In this document: positions 25,371 to 33,674 of the stretch, in pieces
How the letters are laid out: every line of letters begins with the position of its first letter
Numbering within the stretch: position 1 is the first letter of the stretch
Source: Chlorobiota bacterium
GTDB taxonomy: Bacteria; Bacteroidota; Bacteroidia; Bacteroidales; F082
Length of the DNA stretch: 45,709 nucleotides
Direction: 5' to 3'
Assembly: GCA_013151215.1 (NCBI GenBank)
Contig: JAADIS010000032.1
Coordinates: forward strand, 1-45,709
Program-made: the position numbers and the translations under genes
Notes under the pieces: generated by a model
What the model saw: the letters and a program-made list of their open reading frames with translations, nothing else
Databases searched by the model: none
Told to the model about the DNA's origin: nothing

Positions 25371-26897
25371 ATGAAGGTAACATTCATGCTCCTCGTTCTT
25401 TTTGTTTCTTTTATTACAAAGGCACAAGTAAAAACCGATATAACTCCCGAAACAGATAATTATATTCACGGATACGTTCTCGACAACATGAGCAAGTCGG
25501 CATTGCCATACGCAAATATTTATATTATAAATTCGAGTGTTGGCACAATAAGCAATGAAACAGGTTATTACGCAATAGATATAACAAATTTCGATGATGA
25601 TGACTCCATCCGCTTTCAGTATATCGGGTATAAAACCATAGTGCTTGGTATCAACGAGTTAAAATCATCACCAACAGTTTATTTGAACGAGGATATAACA
25701 AATCTTCGCGAAACGCTCATTTTTGGCGACGCGCCCGATGCCGAGTATATTGTAAAACAAATTATCAGAAACAAGGATTCGAATTACAGAAACACCTGCA
25801 GCAAAAAGACATCATTCATACGAGAGAGATATACAAACGACATAGACGAATTAAAGTTCGACATTAAAAAGAACTCAATCGAAGAACTGAACGAAGATAT
25901 GGCAGTGATTGCCGAAAACTCGATACCCAGGCATTCGACTTCATATACCGACTTTTTAGGTTATTTTTATATGTCGGACAAGCAGGATGATTCAGTAAAA
26001 TTTAAAACCGAGCCCATCAGGGTGGTGTCGTTAAAGGAAAAAAACATTGCCGCATTGGATGATATGGAGAAGATATTCAATGACTTGTTCATAGGCTCAG
26101 GCGAAAAGGAATATTGGAAGGTAAGAACCGGCATCCTTAGCCAAACGCTCGACATAGATGACGAAAGCGATACGACGGCAAGCGACTCCGTCCCCGACAA
26201 TCAAAGAAAGATGTCGTATTACAACAGGAATATATCAAACAAACTTAAATACAGCTTGATGGACAACAAGGATGATTGGGAATTCTTATATAAAACCTCC
26301 AGATATAAATATACCATCATGGGCGGCACCAGCGTAAACGGCGTCGATGTTTATATAATCGATTTCGCACCTGGCAATAGCGGCCTCTATCAGGGCAGGA
26401 TATATGTTTCAACAAGCTCGTTTGCATTGGTCAGGGCCGATTACGGCTATGCACCGAACAAGAATGGGAAGGATTTTAATATGTTTGGCGTTGGCTATTC
26501 GGAAAATCGTTTTTACAGATCTATTTATTTTGAAAACACAGTTGACGGATATGCCTTGAGATATCTTTCCAAGAGAGATGGCGCGTCTGTCAGCTTCAGG
26601 CGTAAGGTCTCGCTTCTTAAAAAAAGAAAACGGTTTCTGTTCGACAAAACGCTGAAAGAAATCAAAGTAGGGCTGAATATATCCCTTGAATCCGAATCCT
26701 CTTTCGAGATACTGATCATGGAAGACAAGGCGATCACTCACGAACAGTTCGCCAACATAAAACAGGCCGAAAACATGGATGTCATTTTCGTGGATCAGTT
26801 CGACGACAGTTTATGGAAGGGGTATTCAATAATAGAACCCACGGAGCAAATGAGGATGTATAAAAAGCATGATGTTGCCAATGATGGCGAGGAATGA
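25371..26897 (+). CDS. Exported protein with carboxypeptidase-like regulatory domain
   Basis: The protein has 508 residues. A signal peptide ends near residue 19 (TKAQ). Residues about 32-105 form a CarboxypepD_reg-like beta-sandwich (GYVLDNMSKSALPYANIYII, NETGYYAIDI, FQYIGYKTIVL). The remaining 400 residues carry no motif I know. They hold charged helices up to about 260 and then a beta-rich part (YKYTIMGGTSVNGVDVYIID, GRIYVSTSSFALVRADYGY) similar in style to outer-membrane-associated Bacteroidota proteins of this class. The gene stands alone and is convergent with the oligopeptidase gene. A role in envelope assembly or surface binding is possible but unproven. Confidence 0.72.
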   Translation: MKVTFMLLVLFVSFITKAQVKTDITPETDNYIHGYVLDNMSKSALPYANIYIINSSVGTISNETGYYAIDITNFDDDDSIRFQYIGYKTIVLGINELKSSPTVYLNEDITNLRETLIFGDAPDAEYIVKQIIRNKDSNYRNTCSKKTSFIRERYTNDIDELKFDIKKNSIEELNEDMAVIAENSIPRHSTSYTDFLGYFYMSDKQDDSVKFKTEPIRVVSLKEKNIAALDDMEKIFNDLFIGSGEKEYWKVRTGILSQTLDIDDESDTTASDSVPDNQRKMSYYNRNISNKLKYSLMDNKDDWEFLYKTSRYKYTIMGGTSVNGVDVYIIDFAPGNSGLYQGRIYVSTSSFALVRADYGYAPNKNGKDFNMFGVGYSENRFYRSIYFENTVDGYALRYLSKRDGASVSFRRKVSLLKKRKRFLFDKTLKEIKVGLNISLESESSFEILIMEDKAITHEQFANIKQAENMDVIFVDQFDDSLWKGYSIIEPTEQMRMYKKHDVANDGEE

Positions 26898-27008
26898 GCT
26901 TTGTTTGTGCGGCAGGGAGGGGCTTTATAAACCAGTTTGCGTCAATGGCCAATACAATATTTCGTCAAAGCATTTTACGCCAGGGGCATTCATGAAAAGC
27001 AAATCCCT

Positions 27009-29126
27009 TTATCGTCTCATCATCAACAAGAAGGCATACTCCAGGGCCGTATCCTTGTGAACCTCAAAACGTCCGGATGCACCAGCGTGGCCAAAATCCA
27101 TGTTCGTTTTCAGCAAAAGCGGGTTTTTATCGGTTTTTAAGTCGCGAAGCTTGGCAACCCATTTGGCTGGCTCCCAATACTGCACCTGGCTGTCGTGCAG
27201 CCCGGTTGTTACAAGCATGGCCGGATAATCTCTTGCTTCAACATTATCGTATGGCGAATAGCTAAGCATATAGTCATAATACTTTTCCTCGTTCGGGTTT
27301 CCCCATTCGTCGTATTCGCCGGTCGTCAGCGGAATGCTTTCGTCGAGCATTGTGGTCATAACATCAACAAAAGGAACGGCAGCAATTACGGCTTTGAACA
27401 AATCGGGTCGAAAATTTATCACTGCACCAATCAACAGCCCACCTGCACTTCCGCCATAGGCGAAGATGTTTTCTTTTGAGGTGTATTTTTTTTCTATCAA
27501 AAAATCGGCAACATCGATAAAATCAAAGAAGGTGTGCTTTTTGTGCAACAGTTTACCGTTTTGATACCATTTGCGGCCTAATTCCTCACCACCCCTGATA
27601 TGGGCTATGGCAAAGGCGAACCCCCTGTCGAGCAAACTTAGCCGCGGCGAACGGAAAGATGATTCGATACTGTAGCCATAGGATCCGTAGCCATAGAGCA
27701 ATAGAGGTTGATGTCCATCTTTTTTAAAGCCCTTCTTATACACTATGGATACCGGAACCTTAAGTCCGTCGCGCGATTCGGCATATAGTCGTTCCGTAAC
27801 ATAATCATCCGGATTATACCCGCCCACAACCTCTTCCTCCTTAAGCAATTGCCTTTTACCGGTTTCCATGTCAAAGTCATATATCGAGCGCGGGGTTTTT
27901 AAGGAAGTATATCCAAAACGGAACCTATTGCTTTTGTATCCAGCATTTGTTGAACCAAAAGCATAATAATCCGGCTCACCGAAGCTTATATAGTTTTCCT
28001 TATTGTTTTTTAAATCGACTATCCTGAAGAAGATCAAGCCGTTTTTGCGCTCGCTTACAACATAAAAGTCCTCGAAAACATCAATATCCTCGATAAGGAC
28101 ATCCTTGTAGTGAGAACTCAGCCCCGTCCATTTATCAATGTTTGTGGCAGTCTCGGAACATTCCATTATGCGGAAATTCCTTGCTTTATAATTTGTTTTA
28201 ACAAGAAAACGGTTTCCCTGATGGTAGATACTATACTCGACACCTTTTTTCCTGGGGCTAAAAACCTCGAATCCACCCTTTGGGTCATTGGCGTCGAGTA
28301 TCCTGTATTCATCTGTTGTAGTGCTCTCGCAGCCAATGACAATGAATTTTTCTGATTTCGTCTTATAGACGTAGGTGGTGAAGGTCGGGTCGGCTTCGTG
28401 ATAGATTAATTCGTCGTCGCCAACATTATCGCCCAAGACATGTTTATATATTTTATAAGGTCTAAGCGACTCATCCTTAACAGTATAATAAATCGTTTTA
28501 TTGTCGTTGGCCCAACAAATATTGCCCGAGGTATTCTTGATATTATCTTTTAATATTTCCCCTGTTTCCAAGTTTTTGAAATGTATGGTATATTTTCGGC
28601 GGCTAAGGCTGTCGATACAATAGGCCAGGATATTATTGTTTTCGCTGATTTCCCACCCGCCGATATTAAAAAACGCCAGTCCTTCAGCCATTTTGTTGCC
28701 GTCAAGCATAATCTGCTCAGTAGGGTTTCCATGGTTTTTTATCCGGCAATAAACAGGGTGCTCGCCACCTTTTGCGTAGCGGTTATAATATTTGTATCCT
28801 TTCAGCAAAAATGGCACTGATTGGTCGTCTTGTTTTATCCGCCCGACAATTTCATCGAAAATGGTTTCTTGCAGATTTTCGGTATCCTTCATAAACTCCT
28901 TGGTATAAGAGTTTTCCGTCTTAAGGTATTCTATTACTTCAGGGTTCTCCCTCTCGTTAAGCCAATAATAGTTATCAATGCGCTGATTACCGAATTCATT
29001 GAATATTTTAGCTTGTTTCTTTGCGATAGGTGCGCTCATGGTATTTTTATTTGTTGTTTGACAAAGCATGATGTTTCGTCCAAACATGGCGAGGACAATA
29101 AACGACATGATAATATTTTTATGCAT
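27009..29126 (-). CDS. ptrB: Oligopeptidase B / S9 prolyl oligopeptidase family serine peptidase
   Basis: The protein has 705 residues. The N-terminal seven-bladed propeller starts after DNYYWLNERENPEVIEYL. The C-terminal alpha/beta-hydrolase domain has LLLYGYGSYGYS, IAHIRGGEELGRKWY, nucleophile Ser560 in YGGSAGGLL, Asp645 in TGLHDSQV and His680 in MDFGHAGASGR, a complete triad. The family cleaves short peptides after basic residues. The first 22 residues look like an export signal, unlike cytoplasmic PtrB. An internal Met30 start (MSAPIAKKQAK) would give a cytoplasmic form. The gene starts 11 bases after the TonB receptor gene, so the two form an operon. Periplasmic digestion of imported peptides is a reasonable inference. 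Confidence 0.9.
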   Translation of the reverse strand: MHKNIIMSFIVLAMFGRNIMLCQTTNKNTMSAPIAKKQAKIFNEFGNQRIDNYYWLNERENPEVIEYLKTENSYTKEFMKDTENLQETIFDEIVGRIKQDDQSVPFLLKGYKYYNRYAKGGEHPVYCRIKNHGNPTEQIMLDGNKMAEGLAFFNIGGWEISENNNILAYCIDSLSRRKYTIHFKNLETGEILKDNIKNTSGNICWANDNKTIYYTVKDESLRPYKIYKHVLGDNVGDDELIYHEADPTFTTYVYKTKSEKFIVIGCESTTTDEYRILDANDPKGGFEVFSPRKKGVEYSIYHQGNRFLVKTNYKARNFRIMECSETATNIDKWTGLSSHYKDVLIEDIDVFEDFYVVSERKNGLIFFRIVDLKNNKENYISFGEPDYYAFGSTNAGYKSNRFRFGYTSLKTPRSIYDFDMETGKRQLLKEEEVVGGYNPDDYVTERLYAESRDGLKVPVSIVYKKGFKKDGHQPLLLYGYGSYGYSIESSFRSPRLSLLDRGFAFAIAHIRGGEELGRKWYQNGKLLHKKHTFFDFIDVADFLIEKKYTSKENIFAYGGSAGGLLIGAVINFRPDLFKAVIAAVPFVDVMTTMLDESIPLTTGEYDEWGNPNEEKYYDYMLSYSPYDNVEARDYPAMLVTTGLHDSQVQYWEPAKWVAKLRDLKTDKNPLLLKTNMDFGHAGASGRFEVHKDTALEYAFLLMMRR

Positions 29127-29137
29127 AAAATATTTTG

Positions 29138-31477
29138 TCAGAAATAAAGGCTTATTCCCAAACTTGGCATAAATGGCAGCTGATAAACTATTTCGCTGGT
29201 AACAAGGTCAACATAAAAGATATTCTTTCTGTCGTAAACATTTGTTATACTGATATTTGTAACAAGCTTGGTATGTGCGGCAAGGAAGAAGTTCTTTTTT
29301 ATATCTATATCGAGGCGGTGGTATGTCGGCAAACGGCCTTTGAAGATATCATCGTAAATTACCCCCAGCTGGCCGTTTTCGTTTATGTAATCGGCGTTTA
29401 TGCCTCCCGGAAACGTAAGGTGCTCATAAAAACCCTGAACCTGTGTAAAAGGGAAGCCGGTACCGAAATTCCAACGTGCGCTGAACTCCCATTGTTTTTT
29501 TTCGCCTGCTATATACGACAAAATCACATTTACGTTATGACGGCGGTCGAAGTGGGGGTTATAGGTATGAAGCCGGCCATTCTTATCTTCGTATTGGCGT
29601 TCAACGTAGCCCAAGGAATATACAAACCAAAAGTAAAGTCTTTTATAATCATATTTGACAACCATATCTACTCCGTAAGCCTGGCCCTTTTCAATAATAA
29701 AGTCCTTGGTTTCCACGTCGGAGGCTCCGGCAGGCGGCTTATTGCTTTCGTCGTAGATCTTAAATCTATTTATATTTGTAAGCTGGGGGAAATATTTATA
29801 ATAACCTTCAAGGTTTAAGCTCAAGGTAGGCGTGAGGTCAATTTCGGTCCCTAAAATCAAATGCGATGCTTTTTGAAGCTTGCTGCTAACTTCTTTTCCG
29901 TTAAAGGTGGAAGGCAAGTTGGTGGGGCCCGAAAGAAAACCGGAGAATAAATTAACGACATCCCTGTCGGAAGAAGCAGAAATAAGGTTTTGCGAATACA
30001 TTCCTGCGGCCAGTTTGAACCTTAGGTTTTTAGTAGCGTTATATTTGACCGCCAAACGTGGTTCTGGCGAAATCTCTGCCAAGGACGCATACCATTGAAG
30101 TCGCAGGCCCGGCTCGATAATAAATTTCCCGAGTATTGATTTATACTTAAAATAAATACCCAGCTGGGTAGTGTTCTCAATTTGCTCTATTTTGCTGCCG
30201 ACGAAGTTAGTAAGCTGATATTCTGTTTTATAACCCTCTACCTCGATACCATATTTAAATACGTCCTTACCAATAAAATAAGTAAAGTCAAGACCCCCGT
30301 TGAAGCCTCCTATCGAACTCGACCGATCGGAAAGCGTCGTAGAGTTTATTTTGCTGTCATAAACGGAATAAGCAAACCTGCCTTCAAGCAACACCGGCGA
30401 TTTTCCCGGGATAACAACAAAATTCGCACCTCCGCCATACGACTTCCAACCAAAGTCTGAAATGGATTTGTAATTATTCACATTATCGGTGAAGTTAAAA
30501 CCGAACAGGCTAACTTTGGATCCGTTTGCCGCATTTATCGAAATTTTTCCATAAACATCCATAAAGTTGAACGGGAGGCCGTCATCATCGATATAATCAT
30601 AAAATATTTTCGAGCTTTGCTCTAGATAGGAGTTTTTTACGGATAGAATCAAGGTTGAGCTCCCCTTGTCGGGCGCTGTTTGCTTAACAATGGGGACTTC
30701 GAGGACGGCCTTGGCGCCAAAAGTGGATGCGCTCACCGAGCCTGCAAACCGCTTTTTATTGCCATCTTTGGTCGTTATGTCCATTACCGAGGATATCCTG
30801 CCGCCATGTTCGGCATTAAAGCCACCGGTATAAATATCGGCAGTTCTAATAAGCTCGGTCTCGAAGACCGAGAAGAGCCCAATTGAATGAAAGGGATTAT
30901 AGATCATCATCCCGTCCAGCATAACCTTGTTTTGTATTGGTGAGCCACCACGGATATAAAACTGCCCGCCTTGGTCGCCTGTAAAAACAACCCCGGGTAT
31001 AACTTGCAGATACTGAGCAATATCCGCCTGCCCTCCTATTGAGGGTATTGATTTTATTTCCTTAGGGGTGATCTTGACAACAGAGGTCCTGGTTTCCGTC
31101 CTGGCAGCAATGCGCTCGCCGCTAATGGTAACGGTCTCCAGCTGTACGCTTGATTTCTCAATAAATATCTTTTTATCTAGGATCTTATTTCCTTCGAGCA
31201 GAACCGGAACATTTATGGTGTCGAAACCCAGATAGGTTACCTGAAGGGTATAACTGCCCGGTTTCACCTTGCTTATCAAGAAATAACCGTTAACATCGGT
31301 AGAAGCACCAAAAGTAGTGCCTTTGAGAACAACGTTCGAGAACATTGCAGGCTCGCCGGACTCCTCCTCATATACAAAACCGCGAACTGTGGCATCTTGG
31401 GAGAAACCCGAAAAAGGCGAGGCAAGCATTCCCAGCAATAATATTAACAACAACTTAGATATATTTCTCATTTTCAT
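29138..31477 (-). CDS. TonB-dependent receptor with carboxypeptidase-like regulatory domain
   Basis: The protein has 779 residues. A signal peptide ends near residue 27 (SGFSQ). A regulatory beta-sandwich (ATVRGFVYEEESGEPAMFSN, FLISKVKPGSYTLQVTYLGF) covers about 30-115. The plug follows with VTISGERIAARTETRTSVVK, DIAQYLQVIPGVVFTGDQGG, QFYIRGGSPIQNKVMLDGM and HGGRISSVMDITTKDGN. The barrel ends with Phe (LGISLYF). It is shorter than SusC proteins, and no SusD follows, so it is a simple TonB receptor. It lies directly upstream of, and in operon with, the oligopeptidase gene, which suggests a peptide or peptide-linked ligand; this is inference only. Confidence 0.92.
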   Translation of the reverse strand: MKMRNISKLLLILLLGMLASPFSGFSQDATVRGFVYEEESGEPAMFSNVVLKGTTFGASTDVNGYFLISKVKPGSYTLQVTYLGFDTINVPVLLEGNKILDKKIFIEKSSVQLETVTISGERIAARTETRTSVVKITPKEIKSIPSIGGQADIAQYLQVIPGVVFTGDQGGQFYIRGGSPIQNKVMLDGMMIYNPFHSIGLFSVFETELIRTADIYTGGFNAEHGGRISSVMDITTKDGNKKRFAGSVSASTFGAKAVLEVPIVKQTAPDKGSSTLILSVKNSYLEQSSKIFYDYIDDDGLPFNFMDVYGKISINAANGSKVSLFGFNFTDNVNNYKSISDFGWKSYGGGANFVVIPGKSPVLLEGRFAYSVYDSKINSTTLSDRSSSIGGFNGGLDFTYFIGKDVFKYGIEVEGYKTEYQLTNFVGSKIEQIENTTQLGIYFKYKSILGKFIIEPGLRLQWYASLAEISPEPRLAVKYNATKNLRFKLAAGMYSQNLISASSDRDVVNLFSGFLSGPTNLPSTFNGKEVSSKLQKASHLILGTEIDLTPTLSLNLEGYYKYFPQLTNINRFKIYDESNKPPAGASDVETKDFIIEKGQAYGVDMVVKYDYKRLYFWFVYSLGYVERQYEDKNGRLHTYNPHFDRRHNVNVILSYIAGEKKQWEFSARWNFGTGFPFTQVQGFYEHLTFPGGINADYINENGQLGVIYDDIFKGRLPTYHRLDIDIKKNFFLAAHTKLVTNISITNVYDRKNIFYVDLVTSEIVYQLPFMPSLGISLYF

Positions 31478-31499
31478 AAAGAGTTTTTGAAAGAATCGT

Positions 31500-31507
31500 C
31501 GAAATTA
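31500..31507 (-). promoter_or_regulatory. Possible -7 element of the TonB receptor operon
   Basis: TAATTTCG on the minus strand lies 22 bases upstream of the ATG at 31477, directly after the terminator of the upstream gene. It is again a TAnnTTCG variant without a good -33 TTG. Confidence 0.3.
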
Positions 31508-31541
31508 AAAAAAACCAGAATGCAAAAACTAGTATATAGAT

Positions 31542-31573
31542 AAAAAAAAGAGGGCTGAAGTTGCAGCCCTCTT
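31542..31573 (-). terminator. Intrinsic terminator after the PspC / toast-rack operon
   Basis: On the minus strand AAGAGGGCTGC-AACT-TCAGCCCTCTT is followed by a T-tract. It lies 35 bases after the stop codon of the toast-rack gene and before the TonB receptor promoter. Confidence 0.85.
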
Positions 31574-31607
31574 CGTAAAAGAATTCGGAATTTATTTAGG
31601 CAGATAC

Positions 31608-32555
31608 CTAGTACCTGAGAATAGTAAAGCTGGACACTGCCGCTTCGGCATCGATATACACTTTGTTAACGGCTTCGTCGAAGTTGGGCGTTTCATATTC
31701 ACCCCTGTCGGTCTTGTCGAAACCCTGAAGGGTCTTCCCCGACAAAACTGACTCGAGCGAAAGCTTGCAGCCGGAAGTCTCCGGGACTTTGATCACTATG
31801 GAGGATGCCCCGGCATCCAGATTAAGAGTTGTATATTTATATTCATCACCAAGCTTGATATTAATGGATGCCGCGCCACCTTCAACGTTCAGCAATTTGA
31901 TCTTATATCTTGAAAGATCGAAATCGATGGCCGCGGCGCCGGCGTCCAAAGAAACCGTCCAAACAGGAAAGGTGTTTAAGCTTATGTCCACATTGTTTTT
32001 GTGTTTTCTCCCGATGCTAACGGAAGTGCTCTCCATTTCAATGTTGATTGTTGATGAACTGTCGGCAGTTTTAAGGATATAGCTATATTCGGAACTGTTG
32101 CCTCTTCTGTCGAAGCTAAGCAGATCCATAGTCTCGTCCTCTATGGTGAACTTCCCGGCAGCAGCTTCGAGATTCAAGCTGACATACTTGGAACTATCAT
32201 CGTAAGGTATGGCAAACGACTGGGTGGAAAACCTGCGCGAATGACTGCCCGAGCTATCGTTGTCGTCCCAATTACCCCAATCCCTATCGCTAAAGAGCTC
32301 AAAACTATGCGGGCCTCCGCTGAATTCTGTCCTGTTGAGCATAAACGTCAGCGAAGCCCCAAGTATTACTAGAACCAACATAACTTTTATCCATTCGTTG
32401 ACAGGAATTATAGAAACCCCCCAAAGGACCAGGAAAACAGGCCACAACCTCCATAGCGACACCCAGTCGAAACTTGCGAGTCCGAGATTTTGAAGTATGA
32501 ACAGCACTCCTGCGAATATTAGCATAACTCCCCAAAAAATATTTCTGAATTTCAT
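31608..32555 (-). CDS. Membrane protein with LiaF-like / toast-rack adhesin C-terminal domain
   Basis: The protein has 315 residues. Three to four hydrophobic helices occupy the first 75 residues (FWGVMLIFAGVLFILQNLG, LWPVFLVLWGVSIIPV, VMLVLVILGASLTFML). The rest is a soluble beta-rich domain with repeated strands of the type LDAGAxxIxxxL (about residues 135-315). This matches the arrangement of LiaF / DUF4097-like proteins, in which a beta-solenoid senses or scaffolds envelope stress. It follows the pspC gene after 35 bases on the same strand, so the two form an operon. The family call is moderate and the function is inferred. Confidence 0.72.
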   Translation of the reverse strand: MKFRNIFWGVMLIFAGVLFILQNLGLASFDWVSLWRLWPVFLVLWGVSIIPVNEWIKVMLVLVILGASLTFMLNRTEFSGGPHSFELFSDRDWGNWDDNDSSGSHSRRFSTQSFAIPYDDSSKYVSLNLEAAAGKFTIEDETMDLLSFDRRGNSSEYSYILKTADSSSTINIEMESTSVSIGRKHKNNVDISLNTFPVWTVSLDAGAAAIDFDLSRYKIKLLNVEGGAASINIKLGDEYKYTTLNLDAGASSIVIKVPETSGCKLSLESVLSGKTLQGFDKTDRGEYETPNFDEAVNKVYIDAEAAVSSFTILRY

Positions 32556-32590
32556 TTTAGTAGTATTTTATGATTATCGATTTTATTTAA

Positions 32591-33100
32591 TTATTCGGAC
32601 TCTTCGTCAGTTCCTGTCTCGCTCACGACAAAACCCTCGTCGGCCTTATTCTCAGAAGCTGTTGATTTGAACAGCTCAGGTTTAATAAGCATGGCGCCCA
32701 GCACGATTAACACTAAGGGCCAAAAGTCAATTATGTCGTAAAATGGGAAAAGCCTGTCGAAAAGAATTATCAATCCGATAAAAATAAGGACAATTCCGGC
32801 AATGAGGCTGGTGTTGTTCTTTTTCCTGTTGTCAGCACCGGTTTCGATATTAGGTTTTTTGTCCTTTGAATCAAAACCTTTCCTTGTATTGCCGGTTACC
32901 GTAAAACCCAATGGCTCGGAAGGTATTACTATCCATAAAATCACATAAGCCAGGAATCCGCCGCCACCAAAAACGAGCAGCAGAACAAAGGCAATCCTAA
33001 TTAAGGCTATGTCAACATCAAAATAGTTTGCCAGACCTCCGCAAACACCGCCTATCATCTTATCGTGCACTGATCTGTAAAGTCGTGATGAATTTTCCAT
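32591..33100 (-). CDS. PspC-domain envelope protein
   Basis: The protein has 169 residues. The N-terminal PspC domain is plain (LYRSVHDKMIGGVCGGLANYF, DVDIALIRIAFVLLLVFGGGGF, LAYVILWIVIPSEP, residues 6-62). A charged linker and two further hydrophobic stretches follow (about 95-113 and 120-140), then an acidic C-terminus. PspC proteins act at the inner membrane in envelope stress responses. The downstream toast-rack protein suggests a small stress-sensing unit. The promoter at 33129-33162 precedes it. Confidence 0.88.
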   Translation of the reverse strand: MENSSRLYRSVHDKMIGGVCGGLANYFDVDIALIRIAFVLLLVFGGGGFLAYVILWIVIPSEPLGFTVTGNTRKGFDSKDKKPNIETGADNRKKNNTSLIAGIVLIFIGLIILFDRLFPFYDIIDFWPLVLIVLGAMLIKPELFKSTASENKADEGFVVSETGTDEESE

Positions 33101-33128
33101 TTTATTATTTTTTCGTTAAAACTTCCGG

Positions 33129-33162
33129 CAAATATATGCCTGCCCAGGTAGCCGTGGAACAA
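33129..33162 (-). promoter_or_regulatory. Promoter of the pspC operon
   Basis: On the minus strand TTG (33160-33162), a 23-base spacer and TATATTTG (33129-33136) match the Bacteroidota promoter. It lies 29 bases upstream of the ATG. Confidence 0.5.
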
Positions 33163-33619
33163 AAAATCGGTGAACGGCGGAATAGGGTCGGTAAAAAGCG
33201 ATATAAAATATACGATTAACTAATTTTGATATTCCGGGAAATTCAGCCCTTTTTCGCAAAAACCGCTATTTTATCCAAGAAAGCATTTTCATGCACAAAT
33301 ATATGAATGTTAGTTTGTTTATGTCAAAACCGGCAACAGAAAACAATTATTTGTGATTTAATTAACAGTCAATTAAGCAAATAAACTATTTATAAGGGAT
33401 TTAAATTGAGAAAAATCAATTAAAAACATTAAACATATTGCATAAAATTTACTACTTTTACCCCCCTTTAAAAAGGGGCATTTCAAGAACTGATAAAATG
33501 GTAAAACAACCTCCGTATTGGTATCTGAAAGTAGGGAGTCCTGTTTAAGAGGATAAATTTACTGAAATGTGGCGGCCATGGCGGCCCCAATTAAGAATAT
33601 TAATTAAATGCATAGATTT

Positions 33620-33636
33620 TCATCCGTTTCGGATGA
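33620..33636 (+). promoter_or_regulatory. Leader hairpin of citrate synthase
   Basis: TCATCCG-TTT-CGGATGA is a perfect seven-pair stem ending 38 bases before the ATG. It is followed by purine-rich ACCGGAAAAAAGAGGAG rather than T, so it is not a terminator. It may stabilise the mRNA or bind a regulator. Confidence 0.35.
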
Positions 33637-33674
33637 CCGGAAAAAAGAGGAGTTAATATAAACCAAGATATACG

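Larger units (their letters stand above)
33101..33674. other. Divergent intergenic region between pspC and citrate synthase
   Basis: These 574 AT-rich bases hold the pspC promoter (33129-33162) and, near the other end, the citrate synthase leader with a hairpin (33620-33636). A GGCGGCC-AT-GGCGGCC direct repeat lies near 33571-33586. No tRNA, small ORF with support or terminator was seen in the middle. Confidence 0.55.
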
